DNA of 64,000 nucleotides from Corynebacterium vitaeruminis DSM 20294 (GCF_000550805.1 NZ_CP004353.1:1-64000); one strand, 5' to 3'. Numbered from the stretch's first letter, positions 39,447-48,158 are shown. Numbers and translations are program-made. Notes: generated by a model not told the origin, from the sequence alone.

Positions 39447-40954
39447 GGGCGCGGCATCTGCAGCAGCAGCTGGGCGTCCTCGCTCGAGGAGCCGGCGGCG
39501 AGCTCCATGGCGCGGACCACGCCGCCGGGCACGGGGTGGGTGCGCTGCGAGGCCAGCGAGCCTGCCACCATCGCCAGCGTGGAGGCACCGAGGCCCGCGA
39601 CCATCGGGTCGAGCCCGGTGGCGTCGGTGAGCCCCACGATGTCCCACGAGACGCTGGCCACGGCGCCGGCGATCATGGACGCGAGCGCGCCGACCGCGTT
39701 GGCCTTCTTCCACCACACGGCGCAGATGTAGGCGGGCGCGAACGAGCTGCCCAGGATGGTCGTGGCGTAGATGGCCATGGCGAACACGCTCGGCGGCTGC
39801 CACAGCGCCAGCCCCACCGCGCCCAGGCTCATGACCAGCACGGTCGCGCGCGAGACGGTCACAAGCGCGCGGTCGGTGTAGGTGGCGGGGATGAATCGGC
39901 CGAGCAGGTCGCGCGAGACGATCGTCGAGGCCTGCAGGAGCAGGGCGTCGGCGGTGGACATGATCGCCGCCATCACCGCGGCCATGACGATGCCGACGGC
40001 GAAGGTCGGCAGCACCGCCTTCGACACCTCGAACAGCGCGAGCTCCGGGTTGTCAAGCCCCGGCACGATGAGAAGGGCCATGACGCCGATGAGGTAGGGG
40101 CTTGGGATGAACAGGAAGTTAAAGATCATCGAGTACACCGACGCCTTGCGCACCACGTGCGGCGAGCGCATCGCCATGTGCGATACCACCACGTGCGGCC
40201 AGCCCATGTAGCCGATCGAGAAGATCAGCAGCGCGCCCAGGATGATCCCCCATTGGCCCTGGTACTGCAGGTTAGCGCCGAACATGGAAAGCAGGTTTGC
40301 ATTTTGCTTGCCGACGGCTACGTTTCCGGCCTCAAGGCCCCCGACGTGGCTCAGGGTGGCGATGAGGATCCACACCATGCCCACCACCATGATGATGGCC
40401 TGGACGCAGTCGGTGTAGGCCACCGCCAGGTAGCCGCCCAGGAAGGTGTAGGCGATGATGATGCCCGCGGAGACGAGGAGCGCGGCCTCGAAGTTGATGC
40501 CGGTGACCGCCGAAAGCCCGGAGCCGCCCGCCACGAACTGGGCGAGGAGGTAGAGGAAGAGGCCGAACAAGGCGATGATGGCCGCGACGAGGCGCACCCA
40601 GCCCGAGGCGTAGCGGTGGCCGAGGTACTCGATCGAGGTGATCGAGCCGAACAGCTGCGAGAGCCTGCGCATGCGTCGGCCGATGGTGGACAGGTTCAAG
40701 ACGCCGCCGCCGAGGTCGCCGAGCGCGTACCACATGCCGAAATAGCCCTGGGTGTAGCCGAGCGAACCGGCGCCGAGGAACATGTAGCCGGACATCGACG
40801 AGGACTGCAGGCGCAGCGCGGTCACGGCCGGGCCGAGGCTGCGGCCGGCGAGGAGGAAGTCCTCCTGCGTGTCGGAGGACCGGCGCGCGGCCCACACGCC
40901 GATGGCGAGCATGAGCAGGAAGTAGCCGGCGAGGAAGGCGATCGCGGTGTTCAC
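39443..40954 (-). CDS. Sodium:solute symporter, MctC-like monocarboxylate transporter
   Basis: A 503-aa SSS-family membrane protein with about 13 helices. GTG 40954 (MNTAIAFLAGYFLLML) overlaps the stop of a tiny upstream gene. Visible are RSLGPAVTALRLQSSSMSGYMFLGAGSLGYTQGYFGMWYALG and AAVMAAIMSTADALLLQASTIVSRDL, typical of acetate/proline-type symporters. The combination small membrane protein plus SSS carrier plus small gene resembles cg0952-mctC of C. glutamicum (pyruvate, acetate and propionate uptake). Substrates are inferred. A motif copy (40306-40318) is encoded in an external loop as AVGKQN. Confidence 0.85.
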   Translation of the reverse strand: MNTAIAFLAGYFLLMLAIGVWAARRSSDTQEDFLLAGRSLGPAVTALRLQSSSMSGYMFLGAGSLGYTQGYFGMWYALGDLGGGVLNLSTIGRRMRRLSQLFGSITSIEYLGHRYASGWVRLVAAIIALFGLFLYLLAQFVAGGSGLSAVTGINFEAALLVSAGIIIAYTFLGGYLAVAYTDCVQAIIMVVGMVWILIATLSHVGGLEAGNVAVGKQNANLLSMFGANLQYQGQWGIILGALLIFSIGYMGWPHVVVSHMAMRSPHVVRKASVYSMIFNFLFIPSPYLIGVMALLIVPGLDNPELALFEVSKAVLPTFAVGIVMAAVMAAIMSTADALLLQASTIVSRDLLGRFIPATYTDRALVTVSRATVLVMSLGAVGLALWQPPSVFAMAIYATTILGSSFAPAYICAVWWKKANAVGALASMIAGAVASVSWDIVGLTDATGLDPMVAGLGASTLAMVAGSLASQRTHPVPGGVVRAMELAAGSSSEDAQLLLQMPRP

Positions 40955-41070
40955 TGCTCCTCCTCCGCGGCCCAGTCGCGGCTGACAAACATGAACACCG
41001 CGGTGTACAGGATCCAGAAGATGCCCACGGCACCCAAGATGGCGACGGTGAGAAGGGGAAGTCCAAACAT
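40951..41070 (-). CDS. Small membrane protein of the symporter operon
   Basis: A 39-aa protein from ATG 41070 with one membrane helix (LLTVAILGAVGIFWILYTAVFMFV) and an acidic end (DWAAEEEQ). Its stop overlaps the symporter GTG (GTGA). A small partner immediately before an SSS carrier is the layout of cg0952-mctC. It is probably an accessory subunit or a translational-coupling device. The longer upstream frame is not gene-like. Confidence 0.7.
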   Translation of the reverse strand: MFGLPLLTVAILGAVGIFWILYTAVFMFVSRDWAAEEEQ

Positions 41071-41224
41071 GAAAAAGAAGCCCCGCGAGGGTAGAAAATA
41101 TGACGTAGAGCACGTCTCGCGCTCGGGCTTCATCTTGCCCGCCCGCCCGATTCCCGGGCAAGATTCTTGATGCATCAAGATTGAAAGCACAGGTCACGGG
41201 CACCCCCGGGACCGGTCGGCGGGG

Positions 41225-41244
41225 GCCGATAGGCGTCGGAAAGC
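41225..41244 (-). repeat. Dispersed-motif copy beside a terminator
   Basis: Reverse-strand GCTTTCCGACGCC followed by TATCGGC, directly downstream of the T run of the minus-strand terminator. Confidence 0.6.
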
Positions 41245-41245
41245 G

Positions 41246-41273
41246 AAAAACGGCGCCCCGTGATGGGGCGCCG
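41246..41273 (-). terminator. Terminator of the coiled-coil gene
   Basis: A perfect 9-bp stem (41251-41259 with 41265-41273) followed on the minus strand by TTTTT. Confidence 0.85.
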
Positions 41274-41286
41274 CTGCGACCTCAGC

Positions 41287-41979
41287 CTAGTCTTCGGCCT
41301 GGTGCTTGTTGAGCTGCTCCTCGAGCGAGTCGAGCAGCTCCTCGTCGCGCTCGGTCACGCCCTCCTCAGGCGAGGCGACCTTGGCCTCGTCTTCGTCCTC
41401 GGTCGGGGTCTGGGTGGAGTAGACGAGGCGGGAGTCGGGGTAGTCCTCCACGCGCGGCGGCTCGGCCTCGACGGCCTTCTTGCGCTTGCCGAGCACCACG
41501 TAGACGACGGCCGCGATGGCGGCGAGAACGGCGCCCACGAGGCCGACCTGGGCGACGCGGGCGCCCACGCCCGGCTTCTGCTTGCGGCCGAGCTTGGCAT
41601 TGAGCTTCTTCTCGGTCTGCGCCACGAGCTTTTTGGCGTCCTTGGGGGCCTGCTTGCGCGCCTTCTTCAGAGAGGCGCTGGCCTCCCTGACCACCTCGTC
41701 GCGGCGGGCCTCGGCCTGGGCGCGGGCGGCCTCGAGGCGCTTGCGGTACTGGTCGGACAGCGTGGCGACCTGCTTGGACGAGTCCTGGTAGAAGCCCGCG
41801 ACGTTCTCCTGGCCCTTGCGGACCGACTGGGCTACCGAGTCCGCCACGGAGTCGTAGGAGTCGGCCGCCTTGAGCAGCGCCTCGTAGGTCTCGCTGGTCT
41901 TGCGATCACGGTAATCTGCGTAGGTGTCATAGGCCTTCTTGGCCACGGTGATGGCACCGCGGATCGTGCTGGAATCCAT
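41287..41979 (-). CDS. Coiled-coil single-pass membrane protein
   Basis: A 230-aa protein of unknown function. ATG 41979 (MDSSTIRGAITVAKKAY) follows AGGAGA. Residues about 20-125 are long charged helices likely to form a coiled coil (YRDRKTSETYEALLKAADSYDS, YRKRLEAARAQAEARRDEV). One membrane helix lies near 140-160 (VGLVGAVLAAIAAVVYVVLG) and the C-terminus is acidic (DEDEAKVASPEE). It is divergent from the cyclophilin gene with only 91 bp between starts. I do not recognise a named family. Confidence 0.7.
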   Translation of the reverse strand: MDSSTIRGAITVAKKAYDTYADYRDRKTSETYEALLKAADSYDSVADSVAQSVRKGQENVAGFYQDSSKQVATLSDQYRKRLEAARAQAEARRDEVVREASASLKKARKQAPKDAKKLVAQTEKKLNAKLGRKQKPGVGARVAQVGLVGAVLAAIAAVVYVVLGKRKKAVEAEPPRVEDYPDSRLVYSTQTPTEDEDEAKVASPEEGVTERDEELLDSLEEQLNKHQAED

Positions 41980-42070
41980 GAGCGTCTCCTCGGTTTCGGT
42001 GTGTTTAAAAATAGGGTGCTTAATTACCCAGCGTAGCGAGCTTTCGCATTCCTTGCCTAAGATAGAACCC

Positions 42071-42595
<525 letters not shown>

Positions 42596-42624
42596 TTCTC
42601 GGCGCTTCGTGACCGAAGCGCGCG

Positions 42625-42664
42625 AAAGCCCCAGGAACCAGCGGAGGTTTCTGGGGCTTTTCCT
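42625..42664 (+). terminator. ppiA terminator
   Basis: A 15-bp stem with one G-U pair (42625-42639 with 42646-42660) followed by TT and pyrimidines. Confidence 0.88.
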
Positions 42665-42694
42665 GTCTCACACCGCACCCCAAGGAGGCCCCGC

Positions 42695-43369
42695 GTGACG
42701 CTCAACCAGACCCTTGCCCGGCAGACCCGCGGCGCGCCGGGCACGGTGGGGATCTGCATCGCCACGGTCGCCGTGTTTATCGCGACGGCGGCGCAGTCGG
42801 GCTCGGTGGCGGAGAACCTGTCGTTCTCCGCGCTGGCCGACTCGTGGATCCTGTTCGCCCCGGTCATGCACGACCCGCTCAACCTCCTGCGCGCGGTGGG
42901 GGCGATGTTCCTGCACGTGGGCCCGGCACACCTCGTGATGAACACGATCATGATCTTCTTCCTCGGCCGCGAGGTCGAGCGCTACCTAGGCACGGCGATG
43001 TTTCTCGCCGCGTACTTCATCAGCGGGGTGGGAGCCTCGCTCATGGTGATGGTCGCCGACCCGCTCGCGCCGACCGCGGGGGCCTCGGGCGCGCTCTACG
43101 GGCTCATGGCGGTCTTGCTGGTCATCGCCATGCGCACCCGCGCCGACGTGCGCGCCCCGCTCGCGCTCATCGCGGTCAACCTGGGGTACTCGTTCATCGC
43201 CAGCGGCGTCTCGCTGTGGGGGCACGTCGGCGGGCTCGTCGCGGGCGCGTTGGTGTCGTGGCCCTTGGTCGCGGGGCGGAAGGCGTTGCTCGTGGTCTTC
43301 TTCGTTGCCGAGTGGGCGGGCATTTGGTACGTCGGCACGCACTTGGGGCATCAGGCTATCGGGTTGTGA
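42695..43369 (+). CDS. Rhomboid-family intramembrane serine protease
   Basis: A 224-aa membrane protease with six or more helices. The catalytic dyad is present: Ser131 in AGASGALYG and His177 in LWGHVGG. The conserved HLVMN motif (residues 79-83) stabilises the active site. The start is GTG 42695, with a perfect AAGGAGG about 7 bp upstream. It lies downstream of ppiA behind a terminator. Substrates are unknown. Confidence 0.92.
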   Translation: MTLNQTLARQTRGAPGTVGICIATVAVFIATAAQSGSVAENLSFSALADSWILFAPVMHDPLNLLRAVGAMFLHVGPAHLVMNTIMIFFLGREVERYLGTAMFLAAYFISGVGASLMVMVADPLAPTAGASGALYGLMAVLLVIAMRTRADVRAPLALIAVNLGYSFIASGVSLWGHVGGLVAGALVSWPLVAGRKALLVVFFVAEWAGIWYVGTHLGHQAIGL

Positions 43370-43384
43370 AAAACTCGTGCGGTC

Positions 43385-43417
43385 GCGTCTCCCGTGATTG
43401 AGCGGGAGGCGCTTTTT
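43385..43417 (+). terminator. Rhomboid gene terminator
   Basis: A 10-bp stem with one mismatch (43385-43394 with 43403-43412) and five T. A dispersed-motif copy (43420-43432) follows at once. Confidence 0.8.
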
Positions 43418-43456
43418 GTGCTTGTCGACGCTTCGCTGGTGATACCCCCGGGGAGT

Positions 43457-43840
43457 GTATCCACAGGCGGGCTGGGACGGGCGACGTCCTCATCAAGCCC
43501 GGATGCTTTACTCGGGCCGGATGTGAATCGAGAAAGCTTCGTCATTCACAGGTTATTCACCGAAGATACACATTCTTGTGGAGCGCGCGCGGCGGATGTG
43601 GACAACCGAGATTATCCACAGGAGTTATCCACACTGTGGATAATTACACGGCTGGAAATACATTCTTGTAATTCGAATTTGACACTGTGGAGTTGTCTGC
43701 GAACTGGGCGTTTATCAGAGCATTCGAACAAAGCCGCAGGTGGGGAAGAAGTGCACAACGTCATCCACAGGCTGTGCATAAACCCTGTGGATGACGCGGC
43801 GGGGGAGTTTTCTACAGGTTTGTGCACAGCCTGTGGATAA
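43457..43840. other. Second DnaA-box cluster (oriC-like, non-coding)
   Basis: Within a 742-bp gene-free interval there are four perfect TTATCCACA boxes: 43612-43620 (+), 43625-43633 (+), 43635-43643 (-) and 43832-43840 (-). Five one-mismatch boxes lie at 43457-43465, 43597-43605 (-), 43761-43769, 43773-43781 (-) and 43786-43794 (-). The middle pair forms TTATCCACACTGTGGATAA. The oriC octamer TTGTAATT occurs at 43676-43683. This exceeds the number of perfect boxes in the dnaA-dnaN interval. The role may be DnaA titration, reactivation or origin activity; none is shown. Confidence 0.85.
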
Positions 43841-43972
43841 CTCGTCCCCTGTGGAGTGCACAGCGGTGGATGGCGAGTATGGCGGGGAAGGGATAGTGGT
43901 GCGGGGTCGATCGTTGGCTTCGCCAATGAATGAGGGGGAGGGGGTATGCCCGCGGGGCCGCTAGGTGATGTG

Positions 43973-43986
43973 TCACAAAGGTGTGA
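43973..43986. promoter_or_regulatory. TCACA-N4-TGTGA dyad
   Basis: TCACAAAGGTGTGA is a perfect 5-bp-arm inverted repeat upstream of the MFS operon. Its arms point opposite to a GlxR site (TGTGA-N6-TCACA), so the binding protein is uncertain. Confidence 0.3.
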
Positions 43987-44053
43987 TGAAGTCGACTTTT
44001 TCAAAGGCTTCCGATTGCGGCGGCCGGAGCGTAGTGTTCTTGGGGTCTCATGA

Positions 44054-44069
44054 TAGACAGCTAGGTCTA
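44054..44069. promoter_or_regulatory. McbR box (TAGAC-N6-GTCTA)
   Basis: TAGACAGCTAGGTCTA is a perfect 5-bp-arm McbR operator. The arms extend to TGATAGAC/GTCTATCA. It lies 42 bp before the MFS carrier start and suggests the operon belongs to the sulfur regulon. Confidence 0.8.
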
Positions 44070-44111
44070 TCACTTATGAACAAATTAGTTTAGAAACGGA
44101 ATGTGAATCCC

Positions 44112-45413
44112 ATGTCCCAGCAGGTCATCGACAAGGTGGACGCCGCTCCCAGCAACAAGAAGGTGGGCGGGGCGCTCATCGGCTCCGCCATGGAGGTCTT
44201 CGACTGGTCGGTCTACTCCACCTTCGCCGCCTTCTTCGCCGTCTCCTTCTTCGGTTCGGGAGGCAGTGACAACCAGGCGTTTATCAACTCGCTCATCGTC
44301 TTCGCCGTCGGCTTCATCGCGCGACCGATCGGGTCGTTGTTGTTCGGCTACATCTCAGACAAGCGCGGCCGGCGCGTCTCGCTCTTCCTCACCTCGCTGA
44401 CCGCGCTCATCGGCACCACGCTGCTGGCCGCGGCACCCACCCACGCGCAGGTGGGCGTCGGCGCGGCGATCGTGCTGGTCGTCGCCCGCGTCATTCAGGG
44501 CATCGCCCACGGCGGCGAACAGCCCGCCGCCGGTGCCTACGTCGCCGAGCGCTCGACCAAGGACAACCGCGGGGCGCTGTCCAGCCTCATCTACGTCTCC
44601 ATCATGGTCGGCGGACTCATCGCCACGCTGCTCGGTGCGGTGCTGACCTCCTCGGTGGGCAAGGAGGGGCTCGTCGATTGGGCCTGGCGCGTGCCGTTCA
44701 TCGTCGGCGGCCTCGGCAGCCTCGCGGCCCTGTACTCGGTGTGGCGGCTCAACGATACCGAGGTCTTCGAGGAGGCCACACAAGACGCGGTCCGCCCGAA
44801 CGTGTGGAAGGAGATGGCGCGCTCGTGGCGCCCGTCGCTGCAGATCATCGGGCTGACCCTCGGCATCACCATCGCCTTCCAGAACTGGGCTGCCATCTCC
44901 GGCTTCCACATCTCCGTGCTCAAGGCCAACCCGACCCACACCATGTGGACCGCCGTCGCCGCCAACCTGCTCGCAATCATCGCCCTGCCGCTGTGGGGCA
45001 AGCTCTCCGACCGCATCGGCCGCAAGCCGGTCCTCTACATCGGGTTCGTCGGTATCGCGCTTTCAACCTACGTGTTCATGCGCTACCTCGACGGCTCCTG
45101 GCAGCACATGCTCGTTGCCATGGGGGTCTCCCTCATCTTGCTGTCCGGGCCGCTGGCTATCCTGCCTGCGCTCATGGCCGAGCTGGTTCCCACCTCGATC
45201 CGTACCATCGGGGTTGGGTTCAGCTACGCGCTGGCCACCGCCATCTTCGGCGGCACCGTTCCGGCGCTCCAGGCCTGGATCGGCGACCGCTGGAGCCCGC
45301 AGGCCTTCGGCGTCTACGTCACGCTCGCCGTGATCGTGTCGCTGCTGGTCACCCTCACCATCCCAGAAACCCGCGGCAAGGACATCGCCGCCGAGGCGAC
45401 CACCGAATCCTAG
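44112..45413 (+). CDS. MFS metabolite:H+ symporter (MHS family)
   Basis: A 433-aa carrier of the KgtP/ShiA/ProP type with twelve membrane segments. Marks are GGALIGSAMEVFDWSVYSTFAAFF, the motif A loop GYISDKRGRR, RVIQGIAHGGEQPAAGAYVAE and LSDRIGRKPVLYIG. Substrates in this family are organic acids, betaines or aromatics. ATG 44112 is chosen; GTG 44103 adds three residues. It is the first gene of an operon with two thiol-dependent reductase-like genes, 11 bp upstream of the first. An McbR box in its promoter suggests a sulfur compound as substrate, which is inference. Confidence 0.88.
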   Translation: MSQQVIDKVDAAPSNKKVGGALIGSAMEVFDWSVYSTFAAFFAVSFFGSGGSDNQAFINSLIVFAVGFIARPIGSLLFGYISDKRGRRVSLFLTSLTALIGTTLLAAAPTHAQVGVGAAIVLVVARVIQGIAHGGEQPAAGAYVAERSTKDNRGALSSLIYVSIMVGGLIATLLGAVLTSSVGKEGLVDWAWRVPFIVGGLGSLAALYSVWRLNDTEVFEEATQDAVRPNVWKEMARSWRPSLQIIGLTLGITIAFQNWAAISGFHISVLKANPTHTMWTAVAANLLAIIALPLWGKLSDRIGRKPVLYIGFVGIALSTYVFMRYLDGSWQHMLVAMGVSLILLSGPLAILPALMAELVPTSIRTIGVGFSYALATAIFGGTVPALQAWIGDRWSPQAFGVYVTLAVIVSLLVTLTIPETRGKDIAAEATTES

Positions 45414-45424
45414 AGGAGGAAACC

Positions 45425-46396
45425 ATGGGCGTCGACAAGCAAAAAGCAGACCACCTGGCCAAAGAAGTAGGAGCAAAGGGCGAGTTCAAGCGCCAGAGCA
45501 ACCGGTTTACGGCGCCTTTTGCCGCGGAGGCGGGGAAGTATCGGCTCATCGTGGGCAAGCTGTGCCCGTGGGCGCACCGCCAGCTCATCGTGCGCGAGGT
45601 CCTAGGGCTCGAGGACGCGATCAGCGTCGGCGTCGTCGACCCGATCCGCGGCGAGCGCTCGTGGGAGTTCAACCTCGACGAGGGTGGGGTGGATCCGGTG
45701 CTCGGCATCCACGAGCTGCGCGAGGCGTACCTCGCCGCCGATCCCGACTTCGACGGCCGGCCGACCGTGCCCGCCGTCATCGACATCGAAAGCGGAAAGG
45801 TAGTCAACAACGACTACCACGAGCTGTCGCACTACTGGGAGACCACGTGGCGCCCCTTCCATGCCGAGGGCGCGCCGGACCTCTACCCCGAGCGGCTGCG
45901 CGCGGAGATGGACGAGCTGGCCGACTTCATCTTCCACAACATCAACAACGGCGTGTACAAGTGCGGCTTCGCGCGGACCCAGGAGGCCTACGAAGAGGCC
46001 TACCACGTGCTGTTTTCCGCGCTGGACGCGATCGAGGAGCGGCTTGGCAGCCGCCGGTTCCTCTTAGGCGACCGCATCACCGACGTCGACGTGCGCCTGT
46101 TCGTGACCCTCGTGCGCTTCGACGCCGCCTACCACGGGGCCTTCCACTGCAACCGCCAGCGGCTCACCGAATTCCCCAACCTCTGGGGCTACGCCCGCGA
46201 CCTGTACCAGACCAAGGGGTTCGGCTCGACCACCGACTTCGACCACATCAAGCGCCACTACTACTCCATCCCGGTGGTGCGCAGCCAGTTCGGCATCACC
46301 CCGGTGGGCCCGGACGAGTCCGGCTGGCTCACCCCGCACGGCCGCGAGGCGCTCTCGCGGACCCCGGAAAAGATTTACTACGACTTCAAGGACTAA
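45425..46396 (+). CDS. Glutathionyl-hydroquinone reductase-like protein 1 (Xi-class GST)
   Basis: A 323-aa protein of the YqjG/PcpF/Xi-class family, which removes thiol adducts from hydroquinones. The catalytic Cys47 stands in LCPWAHR; the C-terminal GST helical domain has FIFHNINNGVYKCGFA and RFLLGDRITDVDVRLF. ATG 45425 follows GAGGAAACC. The first residues (GVDKQK) are encoded by a copy of the dispersed motif (45428-45440). Corynebacteria make mycothiol and not glutathione, so the true thiol partner is open. It is the second gene of the McbR-box operon. Confidence 0.87.
   Translation: MGVDKQKADHLAKEVGAKGEFKRQSNRFTAPFAAEAGKYRLIVGKLCPWAHRQLIVREVLGLEDAISVGVVDPIRGERSWEFNLDEGGVDPVLGIHELREAYLAADPDFDGRPTVPAVIDIESGKVVNNDYHELSHYWETTWRPFHAEGAPDLYPERLRAEMDELADFIFHNINNGVYKCGFARTQEAYEEAYHVLFSALDAIEERLGSRRFLLGDRITDVDVRLFVTLVRFDAAYHGAFHCNRQRLTEFPNLWGYARDLYQTKGFGSTTDFDHIKRHYYSIPVVRSQFGITPVGPDESGWLTPHGREALSRTPEKIYYDFKD
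45428..45440 (-). repeat. Dispersed-motif copy at a start codon
   Basis: Reverse-strand GCTTGTCGACGCC begins one base after the ATG of the first reductase-like gene (45425-45427). Confidence 0.65.
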
Positions 46397-46401
46397 CAAT
46401 C

Positions 46402-47379
46402 ATGGGAATCAGCGAACGCACCAAGGAAACCGACGGACACGGCGGATTTACCCGCCAGCAGAACTCCTTCACCACCCCCTTCGGCGACGGCGAGGGCGAG
46501 CTGCCCGTCGAGGCGGGCCGCTACCGGCTCATCGTGGCCAAGATCTGCCCCTGGGCGCACCGCCAGCTCATCGCCCGCGAGCTGCTCGGGCTGCAAGACG
46601 CGATCAGCGTCGGGGTCGCGGGCCCGCGGCGCACGCTCAACGGCTGGCGCTTCTACCTCGACGAGGGCAACAAGGACCCGGTGCTCGGAATCGAGTACCT
46701 CATCGAGGCCTACGAGGCCGCCGACCCCACCTACTCCAAGCGCGGCACCGTGCCCGCCATCGTGGACGTGACCACCGGAAAGGTGGTCAACAACAACTAT
46801 CACCGCATGACCAACGAGCTGGAGGTCAAGTGGGAGAAGCTCCACGCGCCAGGCGCCCCCGACCTCTACCCGGCGGACAAGCGCGAGCAGATCGACGAGT
46901 TCAACGAGTGGCTGTTTAACAACGTCAACAACGGCGTGTACAAGTGCGGCTTCGCCACCACGCAGGCCGCCTACGACGCGGCCCACGACAACCTCTTCGC
47001 CGCGCTCGACAAGCTGGAGGAGTGCCTGGCCACGAAGCGCTTCCTCTGGGGCGACTACATCACCGACTCCGACATCCGCCTGTACGTCACGCTCGCCCGC
47101 TTCGACGCCGCCTACTACGGTGGGTTCAAGGCCAACCGCCAGCGGCTCGTGGACTTCCACCACCTGTGGGACTACGCCCGCGACCTCTATCAGACCCCGG
47201 GCTTCGGCTCGACCACCGACTTCGAGGCCATCAAGGAGGGCTACTTCGGCGGCGAGGGCGTCATCGGGGAGGGCGAGCCCATCATCCCGAAGGGGCCGGA
47301 CCAGTCCGGGTGGGAGCTGCCGCACGATCGCGCGCGCCTGTCGAGCGACCCGGACAACAAGTTCCTCGCCAAGTCCTAG
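46402..47379 (+). CDS. Glutathionyl-hydroquinone reductase-like protein 2 (Xi-class GST)
   Basis: A 325-aa tandem paralogue of the preceding gene, starting 5 bp after its stop. Cys49 in ICPWAHR and LFNNVNNGVYKCGFATTQ are conserved. It differs in the middle (PRRTLNGWRFYLDEGNKD) and in a C-terminal insertion (YFGGEGVIGEGEP). Both copies keep the catalytic Cys, so both are probably active, perhaps on different quinone or thiol-adduct substrates. It ends 33 bp before the convergent HAD gene; that gap is mostly a motif copy. Confidence 0.87.
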   Translation: MGISERTKETDGHGGFTRQQNSFTTPFGDGEGELPVEAGRYRLIVAKICPWAHRQLIARELLGLQDAISVGVAGPRRTLNGWRFYLDEGNKDPVLGIEYLIEAYEAADPTYSKRGTVPAIVDVTTGKVVNNNYHRMTNELEVKWEKLHAPGAPDLYPADKREQIDEFNEWLFNNVNNGVYKCGFATTQAAYDAAHDNLFAALDKLEECLATKRFLWGDYITDSDIRLYVTLARFDAAYYGGFKANRQRLVDFHHLWDYARDLYQTPGFGSTTDFEAIKEGYFGGEGVIGEGEPIIPKGPDQSGWELPHDRARLSSDPDNKFLAKS

Positions 47380-47387
47380 GGCGCGTG

Positions 47388-47406
47388 GCCGTAGGCGTCG
47401 ACAAGC
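47388..47406 (-). repeat. Full-length dispersed motif at a convergent junction
   Basis: Reverse-strand GCTTGTCGACGCCTACGGC fills most of the 33-bp gap between two convergent stop codons. Confidence 0.75.
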
Positions 47407-47412
47407 AAGGTG

Positions 47413-48006
47413 CTAGGCGAGGGCGTCCGTGATGGATTGCACGCCCGTGTAGTGAACGGCGCGGAGGCCGAAGGCGCGGGCGGCCTCGACGTTGCCGAGG
47501 GTGTCGTCGAAGAAGATCGTCTCCGACGGCTTGGTGCCTAGGTCCGCGACCGCGCGGGCGTACGCCGCGTGATCGGGCTTCACGGCGTGGATGTCGCAGG
47601 AGAAGGTCACCGAGTGGAACTCCTTGAACCAGGCATGCTTGTCGACGAGGCCTTCGGCGAGCACGTGCGGGATGTTGGAGAGCACGCCCACGGTGTGGCC
47701 CTGCGCGATGAGCTCGCGGACGAGCGAAACCGCGTCCTCGTGGGGGATGAGCAGGGTGTCCTTCTCGGCCTGGATGGCCTCCTCGATGGGGAAATCCTCG
47801 AGCCCCGCGGTGCGTGCGACGGTGGCCCACCACTCCTGGTCGGAGATCGCGCCCAGGTCCAGCGGCTCGCGCAGCCGGTGGTAGGCGTCCCAGAGTGCGT
47901 CGCGGTGGTTCTCGTCCACGCCAAGCCGCTTGTCGACGTCCCGCCGGACGCCATCGGTGCGGTGCTTGATGAGGACTCCGTAGAGGTCGAAGAGCAAGTT
48001 AGCCAT
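47413..48006 (-). CDS. HAD-superfamily hydrolase
   Basis: A 197-aa haloacid-dehalogenase-like protein, subfamily IA. Motif I is FDLYGVL: the nucleophile Asp7 is present but the second Asp of DxD is Tyr, as in true dehalogenases. Motif II is VGVLSN, the Lys motif is HAVKPDHAAY, and motif IV is IFFDDTLGNVEAA. The Tyr makes ordinary phosphatase activity less certain. The substrate is unknown. The segment GLVDKHAW covers a partial dispersed-motif match (47637-47647). Confidence 0.82.
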   Translation of the reverse strand: MANLLFDLYGVLIKHRTDGVRRDVDKRLGVDENHRDALWDAYHRLREPLDLGAISDQEWWATVARTAGLEDFPIEEAIQAEKDTLLIPHEDAVSLVRELIAQGHTVGVLSNIPHVLAEGLVDKHAWFKEFHSVTFSCDIHAVKPDHAAYARAVADLGTKPSETIFFDDTLGNVEAARAFGLRAVHYTGVQSITDALA

Positions 48007-48106
48007 GGCCCCAGTCTAAGCCGAAACCCAATAAAACAAAAGGAATCGGAACTAATTAAACATTGTCGCGTCGTGTTTCCCGATAAGGCGGGGCGGTGGG
48101 CATGGG

Positions 48107-48133
48107 AAAAGGCCGCCTGCGATGCAGACGGCC
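48107..48133 (-). terminator. crgA terminator
   Basis: Imperfect GGCCG-CTGC/GCAG-CGGCC stem (48111-48133) followed on the minus strand by TTTTCCC. Confidence 0.75.
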
Positions 48134-48158
48134 CTGGCTTGGTGGCGGAGGCTGTGGC

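Noticed and set aside
43973..43986. GlxR (cAMP receptor) site upstream of the MFS operon
   Set aside because: The arms are in the opposite order and spacing from TGTGA-N6-TCACA.
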